From Lactifluus volemus (taxonomy: Eukaryota; Basidiomycota; Agaricomycetes; Russulales; Russulaceae), in the NCBI GenBank assembly GCA_022376515.1, contig WTXI01000134.1, forward strand, positions 1-64,000: DNA of 64,000 bases, read 5' to 3'. Each line of letters opens with the position of its first letter. Position 1 is the stretch's first letter. The position numbers were made by a program, and so were the translations under genes. The notes under the pieces are model-generated. The model worked only from the letters and a program-made list of their open reading frames with translations. It was not told the DNA's origin and ran no database searches. Positions 12,201-22,800 of this stretch are shown piece after piece.

Positions 12201-13590
12201 GGTTCGTACCGCATGCAGCGCCTTCGGACTCACTTTGTCCTATAATAGGTCGGGTTACCTCTAAAGACTGAGCAAAATCCTCATGGCGCATATAGGGACC
12301 AACAACTCTATAGCTGGTTTGCCAATATTGCAACGTGAGCATCCCGAATCTGACTTTCGGTACAAGTTTCGCTCACTCCTCTTCTACAGCTACATCTACC
12401 ACACCAAACGAGAAAATGAGTGGTACTTGAGGGATCAGTCACAAACCGCCACCCGTGAGACTGTGGGGTACATCAAGGGCCACCTTGCGAGACTGACACG
12501 GGGTTTGGTAAGTTGTCGGTATTACATGCGCGCTACATCCAGCTATAACTCTGAGTGCAGACAACCGTCGAGGGCCTCACTGATTCGGTGAAACATTGGG
12601 TATCGGGAAAAAATGACAACAGTGAAAGTTTTCTGAAGCCGTTAGTGGACGCTACGGGTTCACATTCAGGTACCAGCGCTTTGGATGAGCTTGCCTGCAG
12701 CGTCTTCGCAGCAGTTGTACCTACGGCCGCGCTCTTCTCACAGATCCTTGCCTATGTCGTCGACTTTTACCTTGATGCGAGCAAAGCGTCGCAGCGGGCG
12801 GAAATTGTCCGTCTGGTTGACGGCTGTAAGAACGCTCAGGTTATGCCCTTCATTTTTGAAGCTCTTCGTGAGATTTGATCAGTTCATTCATGGGGATGAC
12901 ATCTGACTAGCGAATACAGGTCTGAACCCTCCCGTGAGTGCCAGAGAAAATGAGAAAAAAATGCTGACTAAAAGATGTGCAGTTGGCTAGCGTACTGTTC
13001 ACTGCTCGAGCTTCCACGACTGTTGGGGGTGTTAAGGTCGCCGAACGTCAACTCGTTTTAGCTAGTATTATCGATGCCACTCGTGATGTAGGTCATCTTG
13101 GACAGTGCTTCTCGGAATCCACAATAACCGCTTGTTCAGGGCTCCACATTCGAAAATCCTGACACGCCTAACTATAGGCAGTCCCCAGCGCGCGTTGAGT
13201 GTATCCTCGGCTTGGATCGCAAAGGGTAAAGACCACTTCTGTTGTCTCTCCTTTAGTCGCATTCATGATATCTCTGCAGCCTCTTGCATCCCAAATTGTT
13301 TGAACAGGTATATATATTCGATCTAGTTGTCAGGGATGCGAGGCCTGACATTTTGACTAGGTCGCACCACTCGTACTCGGGCAGATCTTCAAATTGAATA
13401 AATTGCGCCGTCAATCCAGCCTGGGTGAAGTTATTCAGAGTATATCTACTGTACCTGAACAGTACTACTCCCGCGAAAATGGAACCCTCACCCAATTCCC
13501 TGTGTCGCTCGCTGTTGAGGTATGTTTGTGTCTTCAAATTGGTTGTGTGGGTAAGGTAGGCTTACGGCAGCATACTAGTTCGATGAGTGA
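9210..13590 (+). CDS. Ppo-type fatty acid oxygenase (heme peroxidase/dioxygenase + P450-like domain), 1078 aa
   Basis: The model has 22 exons, all GT-AG, with phases that keep one open frame from ATG 9210 to TGA 13588-13590. The length (1078) fits psi-producing oxygenases and linoleate diol synthases. Family landmarks in order are YKDLPHPPSGYLALP, YRAADGSNNNPLIP, KLLKRDKFEPHPGG, SSYLDLSPLYGT, ALLVLFSRNHN, ILGLVRDGS and FNFVYRWHA, the last being the Tyr-x-x-His proximal heme motif. DNLELYVGLQAE follows, then a C-terminal P450-like part with the K-helix EALRLNPP (ExxR). These enzymes oxygenate linoleic or oleic acid to hydroperoxides, which the P450 half can rearrange to diols that act as developmental oxylipins. 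Odd point: the heme-thiolate loop (expected G-x-H-x-C) is absent. The frame passes from LGLDRKG across intron 19 directly to LLHPKLFEQVAPLVLGQIF. The peroxidase half looks complete, while the P450 half may be inactive or mis-modelled around 13226-13307. The final intron (13520-13578) was chosen because it gives the family-like ending VEFDE. Confidence 0.88.
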
Positions 13591-14837
13591 ATCTGATGCC
13601 AGTGATGACTGGAGGCTAATTGAGACTGTACGATACTTGTTCCATGTACGAAAGAACGTGATGCTCGGAATTTCTCAATTTGACCCGTAACGCGTAACGA
13701 GTGAATGACGTCAACCAACGATGGATTTGATTGATCGCTGCGATCCGATGTAATACTTGAAATGGCCCCCTTTATCCCTGGCCTTTCTCTCTCGTCTGTC
13801 AGGATGACCCCGTCAAAGTATGGCCTATTTTCGATGCGCCCTCACCCCGATAGGTTTCGAAATATGTCTCCCTCAACAACAAAAGCAAAATCTTTTTTGA
13901 AAATTTCTCGTATGTCGTGCGTCGCTCTCCAAGTTTTCCTTACTCTCCAATATCCCGCCTGCCATCCAAAGAGAAACATATGCCATCAAAGCAATCAGAC
14001 TTTTGACCAGCAGCTCCCATGTTATAAACGTGCTACAATTTCCAATTCCAAACCTCACAACAATCGGCGAAAAGCGAGAACAGAAAAAAAAGAACAAGAG
14101 CCTGTAGGCCGACCCAAGGGATTGAACCTCCTGGGTAGCCAAAGTGATTATTGTGAAAGTGTTGTGTGTTAGTTGCCGCTACTGTAACTGGCATTGGTTA
14201 AGGTAGGGTTCATTCGCAATCGACAACATCACATGACTTGTTGTAAGCCATAGAAAGTTTGGTAGGCAGTGACTAAATGGCTATTAACTCTGCACAGCAT
14301 TCAAAAATAAAAAATGTGCCTCAGGCCTAACGGAGCCCTTTTGACTCATTATGTAGATTTGCGGCCGATGATAGCCCTTTTGCATAACTCACGTGATGAT
14401 GCGGATTGCGAATGAACCAAACCTTACTGATAGCGGTGTCGGAAATCTAAAATCTACGTGCTGATCTATTTTTCGGGTGTAAGGGCGATGAGTTGTGTTT
14501 CTGCTGCGCAATACGTCACCATTCTTATATTGCTCTAGAAAAGGACAACGCTGGGTTGTGAGTGTTGTATCATGATGCTGCCAGCATACCTCGCCCTGAC
14601 CTGCGCAGTCCGAGTCGTTATCGATGGACGGGATTCCAACTCCGAGGCTCCGCAGGCGGCAGCTGCGGCAAGGTACACCAACTTTCACCGACTCCTTTCA
14701 CAGTTGGTTGTACATCATGATAAGGCTGCACAAGCGTCTGAACTAGCCCTTTACCCTTAAGGCTTCCACGAAGTTTAGAATCCCACCTATTTAAAACAAG
14801 CACAACAAATATTACACTCTCACTGTCTCTCTTCGCC
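13591..14837. other. no recognisable gene
   Basis: No domain, repeat family member or convincing intron chain was found between the Ppo-type gene and the next ubiquitin-like module gene. Confidence 0.45.
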
Positions 14838-15277
14838 ATGTATTATCACAATTCTGTTTTAATCATGAAATATCGCGGCAGGAGCATCGCCGTGCTTCAA
14901 AACGAATGTTACCGTCTTGAGGTGAGTTATCTTGTTGCCACATCCGTTGCAGCAGCGCGCTGTACATGTTTACTCTGACACCCTACTGATGCTCTCAATT
15001 TCGTCTCTGGGTGCGATCGCGTTTATTTATGTTAGGATGTGGTAGGCGTCGCACGACGCAACTTCCAATCCTTAAAGGATGTCGCTCGCGATAAGGTAGT
15101 CCTGCTGGCCGAAATTCCAGATTACCGTGATGAAGGGCTTGTTCAAATTACCGATAATGTCTGGCCTAATATCCGCCAGAACGTCAAGTCTGTGACGATT
15201 GCTCTAGAATCTGGTATGTTCAGTACCGTTCTCTGTGATAAATCTGGTTCTACTTCTTATCAGAGATGGAGGCTTGA
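14838..15277 (+). CDS. stand-alone ubiquitin-like module of family A, 91 aa
   Basis: Exons 14838-14921, 15036-15213 and 15264-15277 join into a clean 92-codon frame with introns at the family positions. The protein begins MYYHNSVLIMKYRGRSIAVL and contains the second-exon module (VVLLAEIPDYRDEGLVQIT, NVWPNIRQNVKSVTIALE). It ends almost at once in exon 3 (EMEA, stop), where the copy at 6588-7082 stays open for 25 codons. Decayed pieces of the KPVIYLYPP domain follow at about 15560-15730, so this is probably a family A gene that lost its C-terminal half. Whether the remaining module is expressed cannot be told. Confidence 0.45.
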
Positions 15278-15559
15278 TGAACGCCTTCTCGCCGCTATTA
15301 TCTGATGATGACAGCTCAAGAAGTGGTGAAGGGGACAAGGGTTCACTGGAGCGATAACACAGCATGCGAGGCATTCGAGAGCAGCAGGGAGAAGATCCAA
15401 CAGTTTGTCATTTTATTCACAGTGGAATTGAAGAATATGAGACCGTGGGAACAAATAAAAGGCAAAGTACTGGAAGGGTATAATGAGTCGGGCCCGCAGC
15501 TGATTCAACCGATGTCTCAGCGATCGCTCGGCGAGCCACGGGCAACGCTGGCCTTGTAA

Positions 15560-15730
15560 CCATCTTCGCCTCAGCTGGACTGTCGCAGCATAGCCTGACG
15601 GCACACTCGTCAACATGGCTACTGGTACGGAAGCCAATTGCCGTCGCAGCGGTGAAACGCCTTGAGCGAAGGTTGTCGTCCGAGTCGACGCTGCACGAGA
15701 ATTGGATCGTAGGTTGATACACATGTCGGA
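15560..15730 (+). pseudogene. relic of family A C-terminal domain
   Basis: The nucleotide words for WTVAA, PDGTLV and ATGTE (near 15578-15632), and for VVxVDAAR (near 15666-15700), match intact family A genes. They lie in different frames and the intervening parts are lost. It belongs with the ubiquitin-like exons at 14838-15277. Confidence 0.5.
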
Positions 15731-15852
15731 GTGGAAGCGGAACTCGGAGGTGGTGGTTATGGAATTTTTGGATATTAGTAATAAAGATAACACATAAGTT
15801 ATTGGTTGTACAAGGTTCAGGTCAGGACCTGAGTGCACCTTGTCTCTTTACC

Positions 15853-17548
15853 ATGGCAGCGCCCTCCCTTCTCATCGTAAAGTATCGCGGCAGGAGCGTC
15901 GCCGTCTTTCACAAGGACTGTGACAGTTATCAAGTGGGTCATCTTGTTGTTACGTCCCTCGCCACAGTGCGCTGTACTCATGCTCTGAGTCTCCTTTCCG
16001 GGGTGCGATCGCGCTCATATTAGGATGTCCTTGATGTCGCACAACGCACCTTCGAACCCTTGAAAGATGTGTCTCCAGCCGATTTGGTCCTTCTGGCAAC
16101 AATTCCCGATTATGAAATCGCAGGCCCCGTTGAAATCACCGAAAATATGTGGCCTACCGTCCGCTCGATCTTGAAATTAGTGACAATTTCCCTAGACTCT
16201 GGTACGTCCAGGTGCTGTCCTCAACCATAGACTTTGATTCTACTTCTTCTCAGATATGCAAGCTTTGATGGACGACATCTCACCTCATCCACCTCATCAT
16301 CGCCACGACCACGGACCGCCAGACTTCCCTGGAAGGCCTCCTCCTTTCAGACCGGCTGCGCCAATGTACCACCCTTCTATGAGACCCCCGCGAGGTGTCA
16401 CCAGACAACCCTCAGGCCTCCAACCCGGTGATGCTCAGAATCAGACCATCACAGTCACATTCTCTCCCGCCCTCAATCCCCCTCCTGAACCCATTGAAAT
16501 CAGCGAGCCAGCGCTGTTGTCGAAGAAGGTCTCCGATCTCTATGACATCATAGACGCCAAAACCGGCTACTCATCTACGAACATCACCCTCACTTTTGGA
16601 ACACAGACTTTGGCCAGCGATCAGACCTTGGCCTCACATAACATTTCTTCTGGGGATGCCATTATGGCCAAGCCATTGCCAGCCCAATCGCCAGCCCCTC
16701 GCAAGCCGGTTATCTATCTCTACCCACCTTCCAGCCTTTCCCATGTCATCGTGCAGCTATCGCTCGCCCCATCCTGGGGTTTCTCATCTGTATACCCCCA
16801 ACCACTGACCACCTCCACCCCGGATGAACATAAATCCACTCAATCCCTCACCTGGGCCATCGCAGCAGAGCCTGATGGCACACTCGTTGAGAAGACGACT
16901 GGTACGGAAGTATCGTACCTATACTGGGAGGCGATGTGAGTAGTCACTCGCTCGGTCGTCTGCTCGCGATTGAACTTTCCTCTCCAGCGCGAATCCTCAC
17001 CTCGTAACACCTGATTCCTCTCGTGCCTCAACTCCGGTAGGAGACGCGGAGACATTTGATCCTTCTCGCCCATCAGTAACTCCGTCAAACTCGATTCTTC
17101 TCCCGATAGGCAAAGTCCCGGGTTACTTAGATGCGGCTCTCAAGGCGCTCACGCTTCACACCGAGGCTCGCACCTCGTTCATCACGTTTGTATCCATTGT
17201 TATCCCTCAACGAACTTAACTGATGAGAATTTTTGGGAACACCATAGATATTGGCTACCGGATTTAGAAAAGCACGAGTACGTCGCGCTGCGCTTCCTTA
17301 CTCAGGAATCGTACGAGCATGCAGCACCGATGCTCGTCTCGCCCACACCCGACATCGTCACACGCGTGTTCATGCTCTTCCGTGGTGTGGCCTCCGCAGA
17401 CGTTGAACTTTGGCAATCGGCAAGCGTACTTACGTCCACTGCGCATGAGGCGACATCCTGGGCGCAGGTTGTTGGCGTCGACGCAGGCCGTGCTTCTGAT
17501 CGTGGGTTGTTCCGCGTGCTGGAGTGGGGTGGGATGGAGGTCAAGTGA
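15853..17548 (+). CDS. family A protein: ubiquitin-like module, His/Pro-rich linker, second ubiquitin-like domain, KPVIYLYPP domain; 479 aa
   Basis: Five exons (15853-15933, 16024-16201, 16254-16935, 16988-17185, 17248-17548) sum to 480 codons with consistent GT-AG junctions. Residues 1-86 form the family N-terminal module (LLIVKYRGRSVAVF ... LVTISLD). A His/Pro-rich linker (HPPHHRHDHGPPDFPG) follows. Residues about 146-225 then look like a second ubiquitin-type fold: QTITVTF, KVSDLYDIIDAKTG, NITLTFGTQTLASDQTLASH and NISSGDAIMAK resemble the strand-helix-strand plan and the residue 40-60 region of ubiquitin. The C-terminal domain carries KPVIYLYPPSSLSHVIVQL, AAEPDGTLV, VSYLYWEA, YWLPDL, RVFMLFRG and LEWGGMEVK. 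There is no signal peptide or membrane segment, so it is probably cytosolic. The biochemical function is unknown. The gene sits just before the NLR array and is the most complex member of its family here. Confidence 0.75.
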
Positions 17549-17866
17549 GGCAGTACCATTGGGCGGGTGATCGTAGCATTTCTTGGTTTATGTGTAATGT
17601 GCTGGTGCGCTGAGTTTTTTGGTTTGTTCTTCGTGGAATATTGGTTTTCGAGAATTGTGTAACATTTCCTTATGAGGACCAATGTCGACCCTCCCATCGT
17701 GTGAAAAGCGCGAGCTAACCTCAGCCTGGGTGTGTTTCTACACACCCTCTTGTGAGCAGCAAACTGCTGCTTGTGATCGTGTACTCCACTTGCCTTATTT
17801 GATATTGCCAATTATCATAAACTGAACGATCCATCCGTCTGGCGCACACCAGAAGCGAATCCTACC
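17549..17866. other. intergenic region between two family A genes
   Basis: No coding potential was recognised. The last about 50 bases, with a TTGTGATCGTGTACTCCAC stretch, recur upstream of the family A copies at 26721 and 49992. They are therefore part of the duplicated unit and probably its promoter. Confidence 0.4.
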
Positions 17867-19152
17867 ATGGCTTCTCAACAAGGGTCATCGTCCTCTCTCA
17901 TCATGACGTATGATGGCAAGAGTGTTTCCGTATCTCGCGATGACTGCCTTCAATATCAAGTGAGTTGTGCTGTCCGAGTCGGCGCTCTGGCGCTCACAAT
18001 TCCTACAAGGGTGCCATTGCAGTCGCACAACAAAACTTCCCATCCTTGAGTCCTGTGTCTCCAGATAATCTCATCTTTCGCGGAGAAATTCGAGGTCAAA
18101 CAGGGTTGACTATTGAAATCTCGAGCGATGTCTGGTATCTTTCCCTCCAATCCATGGATTCCGTGACGATTGAGCTCAAGCCGGGATCTGGTATGTTCAG
18201 ATGATCGTCAAACAACGAGGGCGGCTAATGATGGGGTCTGGTTTGGCAGAGAAGTCTAAGCGGTGGTGGAGAAAATCCACTAATCGACCGGTGCTTCGAA
18301 AACCTGTCATTTATCTATACCCACCTTCCAGCCTTTCCCATGTCACCGTACAGCTGTCCCTCGCGTCTTTATGGAGTTTTTCAGCTGTATACCCCAGACC
18401 GCAGACTTTAACTACTACCCCAGACGAACGTGAATCCCTAACTTGGACCGTCGCAGCAGAACCTGATGGCACACTTGTCGATAAGACAACTGGAACGGAA
18501 GTATCCTACCTGTACTGGGAAGCAGTGTGAGTTTAAATCCGAACCTATCTTTCTCGTCTGGCCGTGACTGAATGTTCCTCCTTAGGATGAATCCTCACGT
18601 CATAACTCCTGATGTCTCTCGTGCCTCCACTCCTGTAGGCAACGCGGAGACATTCGATCCTTCTCGTCCATCAGTGACTCCGGGAAACTCGATCCTTCTC
18701 CCCATAGGCAAAGTTCCGAGCTACTTAGATGCCGCCCTCAAAGACCTCACCTTGCACACGGAAGCGCGCACCTCGTTCATCACGTCTGTATCTATTCTCC
18801 TCACTCTGAGGACAATGTATTAAAGTGGCGTGATATTCGGTGACTGTTCAGATATTGGCTACCGGATTTGCTAAAGCACGAGTACGTCGCGCTCCGGTTC
18901 CTCCCACAAGAATCGTATGAGCAAGCCGCGCCGATGGTCGTCTGTCCCGCGCCTGACGTGGTCACACGGGTGTTCATGCTCTTCCGTGGTGTAGCCTCCG
19001 CCGACGTTGAATATTGGAAATCGACGAGCGCACTTACGTCCGCGGTAGATGATACAGTATCCTGGACGGAGGTTGTTGGGGTCGACGCAGCGCGTGGGCA
19101 TGATCTGAGGTTGTTCCGTGTGCTGGAGTGGGGTGGAATGGAGATCAAGTGA
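17867..19152 (+). CDS. family A protein: ubiquitin-like module + KPVIYLYPP domain; 349 aa
   Basis: Five exons (17867-17959, 18010-18190, 18250-18526, 18586-18783, 18852-19152) sum to 350 codons. The N-terminal module (SSLIMTYDGKSVSVSRDDC; then GAIAVAQQNFPSL, DVWYLSLQSMDSVTIEL) is followed by a short basic linker (KSKRWWRKSTNR). The hallmark domain runs from about residue 108 to the end, with KPVIYLYPPSSLSHVTVQL, LTWTVAAEPDGTLV, YLYWEAV, PIGKVPSYLDAAL, YWLPDLLKHEYVALRF, RVFMLFRGVASADVEYW and LEWGGMEIK. The same motif order is known to me from uncharacterised bacterial proteins, but no activity is established. This is the only intact family A gene directly paired with an intact NLR gene (start 735 bases downstream, same strand). 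It is the parent type of the pseudogenes at 26721, 41589, 49992 and 54059. Confidence 0.78.
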
Positions 19153-19193
19153 GGGCGATGCCGTTTGCGGGGTTGATGATAGATGGGTAATGT

Positions 19194-19576
19194 TGTAGTT
19201 TAACTCAGCGCGAGGAAATGAAAATGCTGGTATTCATAGCTAACCTGTTGTAGTTTAACTAAACAGGTAGTCGATAAGTTTTACTACAGCTAAAAGAAAA
19301 AAGACAGAGATACTCACCTCAGCGTGAGGAAATGAAAACGCTGAGGTGTTGCCCCGCCAGGCGGGGGCTTATATGGTCATTGTGTTGTATGTGCAATGTG
19401 AATACAAGGAGGGGCTATAGTGGAGTCGAAGGTACTCGAAGAAATTAAAAGTAGGCATCAAAGCCCCTAGTAAAGTACCAAGCAGTTCAAAAAGGATAAA
19501 CTAGCAAATGCGACGATCTGTCGTCGATGGTCCATGCGCAGCCACTTTAGGGCTGGCTTATGCCCAATCTCCAACA
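19194..19576. mobile_element. 383-bp non-autonomous insertion with 8-bp target duplication
   Basis: GGTAATGT at 19186-19193 is repeated at 19577-19584. The other units keep a continuous version of the site (GATGGGAAATGTGCTGATAC near 51266), so the interval is an insertion found only in unit 1. The element starts TGTAGTTTAAC and ends CTCCAACA, with no long terminal inverted repeat. It contains two imperfect copies of CTCAGCGNGAGGAAATGAAAA. An 8-bp duplication fits a hAT-type non-autonomous element, but the TGT...ACA ends also allow a small LTR-derived piece. Confidence 0.65.
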
Positions 19577-19886
19577 GGTAATGTGCTGATACGCAAATGC
19601 TTTGACTTTTCTTTTGCTGTCGTCAGCGCCCATGATCCTTAGTCTTGGTAACATGAGACGACATCATCAATGACATTTTGTGAATCTGCGCATGCTTTGA
19701 GAAGTTGGCAGGCCTAGCCCATTCATGTTGTGTGCTGTTTGGTCTCTGCGCCCTAAAGGCGAAAACGTGGGGCGTGGCTGCTTCAGTATCTCATATCCAT
19801 CTCATCTCTCCTACCCTACTCTTCGCTTCCTTCATACCTATATTTCAGTCTTCGAGGCACATTTCAATACCTAAGAACATACCCAC

Positions 19887-22800
19887 ATGATCCAAAATTC
19901 GTATGTCACAGTCTCTCACACCTTATCGCTAATTGTCCTTACCTGGGCTGAGCAGCCCAGGTCCTCAAAACTCCGGAGTGGGCTCCATCAGTCGCACCCA
20001 TGTTAGCGAGACGCAACAAATCTCGCTTCCCCTCCAAGTGACCCGTACGTATCTTTATCATCCCACTCCAACAGATACTACATTTTTGTCTCGTTAGTCC
20101 TAAAAGCGCACAATCTTCCCCGTCTCAAGACTGTACTTGGAAGAAAGAGACGATTCTATGCTACTGTGAACCATGGGGAGAGATCGTGGCAGACACAAGC
20201 TGTGCGGAGCGTGGGTCAACGTGTTGAATGGAACGAGAACGTCGATGCTTTGTGAGTCTTGTCATATTTCTGTTCCTACGGATAGCTGACTTTCCTGCAG
20301 CACTGTACAACCATCCTCCAGTATCACGATATCTCTCTATGCGAAGAAGACTGTGGGGACGGATGTCCTTATTGGAAGGCAGGAGGTTACCTGTGAACCC
20401 AGAAATGGTTCGCCTATTTCTTGGAATTCTTAGTGATATTTCTGGCTGAACATCCTACACGAAGAACTTGACATTGTTCTCGGCCATGCTGGCAGACATG
20501 GTGGACGTAATACACCGGAGCCCGCCACAGTATTTCTAACGATCGCGGCGTCAGCGAACACAGGTTCCTCTCTGAGTGGGGTAGTCAATACTCCAAACCC
20601 TACAACGGCGGATCCGGCTAGCCTTGTTACTACAGGTCCTCATCTCCTTCCCATTAAAGGGGATATTGCTGGGCTGCCAACAGCAGGAGGCCCGACGGTG
20701 GAGTCACGTGACACACTCCGCCATGCTCAGGAAGCTCTGGAGAACATTGACACGATGAAGACGTGGAAAAATGCTGTGAATGCTGTCCAGTGGGTAATGG
20801 GTACTGTCAGTAAAATTGCAGAAGTATGCCCGGTATCGTTTTTGTTAATCGGTCTTGAACTAACGTCCGCTGCTCAGCTGAACCCTTATGCATCACTAGC
20901 ATGGAACATGCTCTCCAAGATCCCCGAGGTGCGTCTCCTTGTCTTGTCTCTTTCACTCTTTCTTGTTCACCTTGCCGCCAGGTTTTGCTACAGCAAGTTC
21001 AGCGCGACGATAACATCCAAACACTACTTGAGGCAATAGTTGATGCGTTTGAATTCGCGGAAGAGGCCGACCCGTTACGAGACATCAGGCCGGAGTCTAG
21101 GCAAGCAAAGATCCTAGAGGACATGCTGAGATGCGTCACCGAATGTGCCGAATTTATCACATCCTATGCGGAGGACGTTAACGTTGGTACGTCGTCTTGG
21201 TCTCTCTTGTTCGTCATTATAAACATGTGATTACAGGAAAACGGGTCTTGAAGAATATCGTCGGCCCAGTTGATGAAGAAATCGAACAGCACCGCTCGAA
21301 CCTCGTCCGATTGCGAGAAAGCTTCCTCGCCCGTGCTGCTGTCATCACCGAGGTTACTGTGATAGAGGCTGGTGCGTAATTGTCATAGCCACACGATCGT
21401 TGGATGATCGATCTCACAAGAGGAACACAGAACTCGGTGCAATCATCAGAGAATTGCCTTATAAAGGAGGTTGGCGACTCGGCGATGAGATGCGCTGTCT
21501 TTCAGGCACACGCGAAGATTTCCTGGACCATATTGTCAAGTGGATCGAGAATCCGGAATCTAATCGTGGGCTCGTTCTATTTGGCCAGGCTGGCACGGGA
21601 AAGTCTTCGATTGCATATGAAATTGCACATCGTTTCGATGACAAATATCTCGGCTGCTACTTCGCCTTTATGAGGAAAGAGCAGTCGAGAGATGGGGCTT
21701 ATCAGCTGTTCACGACAATTGCCCGGGATCTCTCCGATCGTAACCTTGCGTTCAAGCACGCCCTCGGGAAGGTCGTCAAGGATAAATCTTCACTTCGCAA
21801 TACCCGAAACTATCGTAAACTTTTCGAATCTCTCCTTATTGAACCGTTGAAGGACTTGTCGCTCCCTACACCGGTTCTTATCATCATCGACGCATTGGAT
21901 GAAAGTGGAGATGCAGTCGGACAAACTGGATTACACACCTTTCTCGCGGAACACCTTGCCGAACTCCCACGAGCGTTCCGCATACTGATCACTTCAAGAC
22001 CAGAGGGTGGTATCGAACCTGCATTCACAGGAGCATCGTCTGTCGACACGCTCTACATGGATGACAGTGAACTGGCTGCCAAGACGGAGCAAGATATTCT
22101 GTTGTATCTTCAGAAGAATCTGCCTCGGGACGTGTTCAAGGAGCATGGTGCTGAACTGGCAAAGGCGGCAGAGGGCCTGTTCCAGTGGGCAGCTGCCGCA
22201 TCCGGATTCATAAATGGCCCTCCTGCTAGCTTTGGGTTCAGCAAGAGAAAGTGTGTTCAGCGCCTGTTAGGACACTCTCGAGATGACAGTGGAGAAGATC
22301 CGTTGGACAAATTATACAAAGAAATTCTCGAGGGGTACTTCGGACCGCAAGAAGCTCAGATTCTATTTCGTTCCGTCATGGGACAGCTTTTCGCCGCAGT
22401 CGAACCGCTCTCGATAGATTCCTTAATCACCTTGCGTCGACATGCCCCCATTGATGACCCCGAGGATTCTGATCCTGTTCTTGAGATGCTCCGTCACCTC
22501 GGCTCACTGCTGAGTCACGTGACGTCATCCGATCACACGCGTCCCATCGTTCCTCTCCATACATCATTCCGCGACTTTCTGACGGGCAAGAAGAATGACA
22601 TGTTTTATGTGGACCTTGGCAATGCACATCGTGAATTGGCACATTCCTGCGTTAGCTTGATGCTCGTCAAGCTCAAGTTTAACATTTGCGAACTCGAGTC
22701 ATCATACCTTGCGAACAGCGATGTCCCAGACCTTAACTCTCGAATTTGCAAACACATTCCACCTGCTCTATCGTATGCCTGCATTTTCTGGGACAATCAC

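Noticed and set aside
19705..19890. Short plus-strand frame upstream of NLR copy 1 that recurs before each NLR gene
   Set aside because: It covers the pyrimidine-rich promoter and leader and shifts frame between units. Conservation comes from the segmental duplication.
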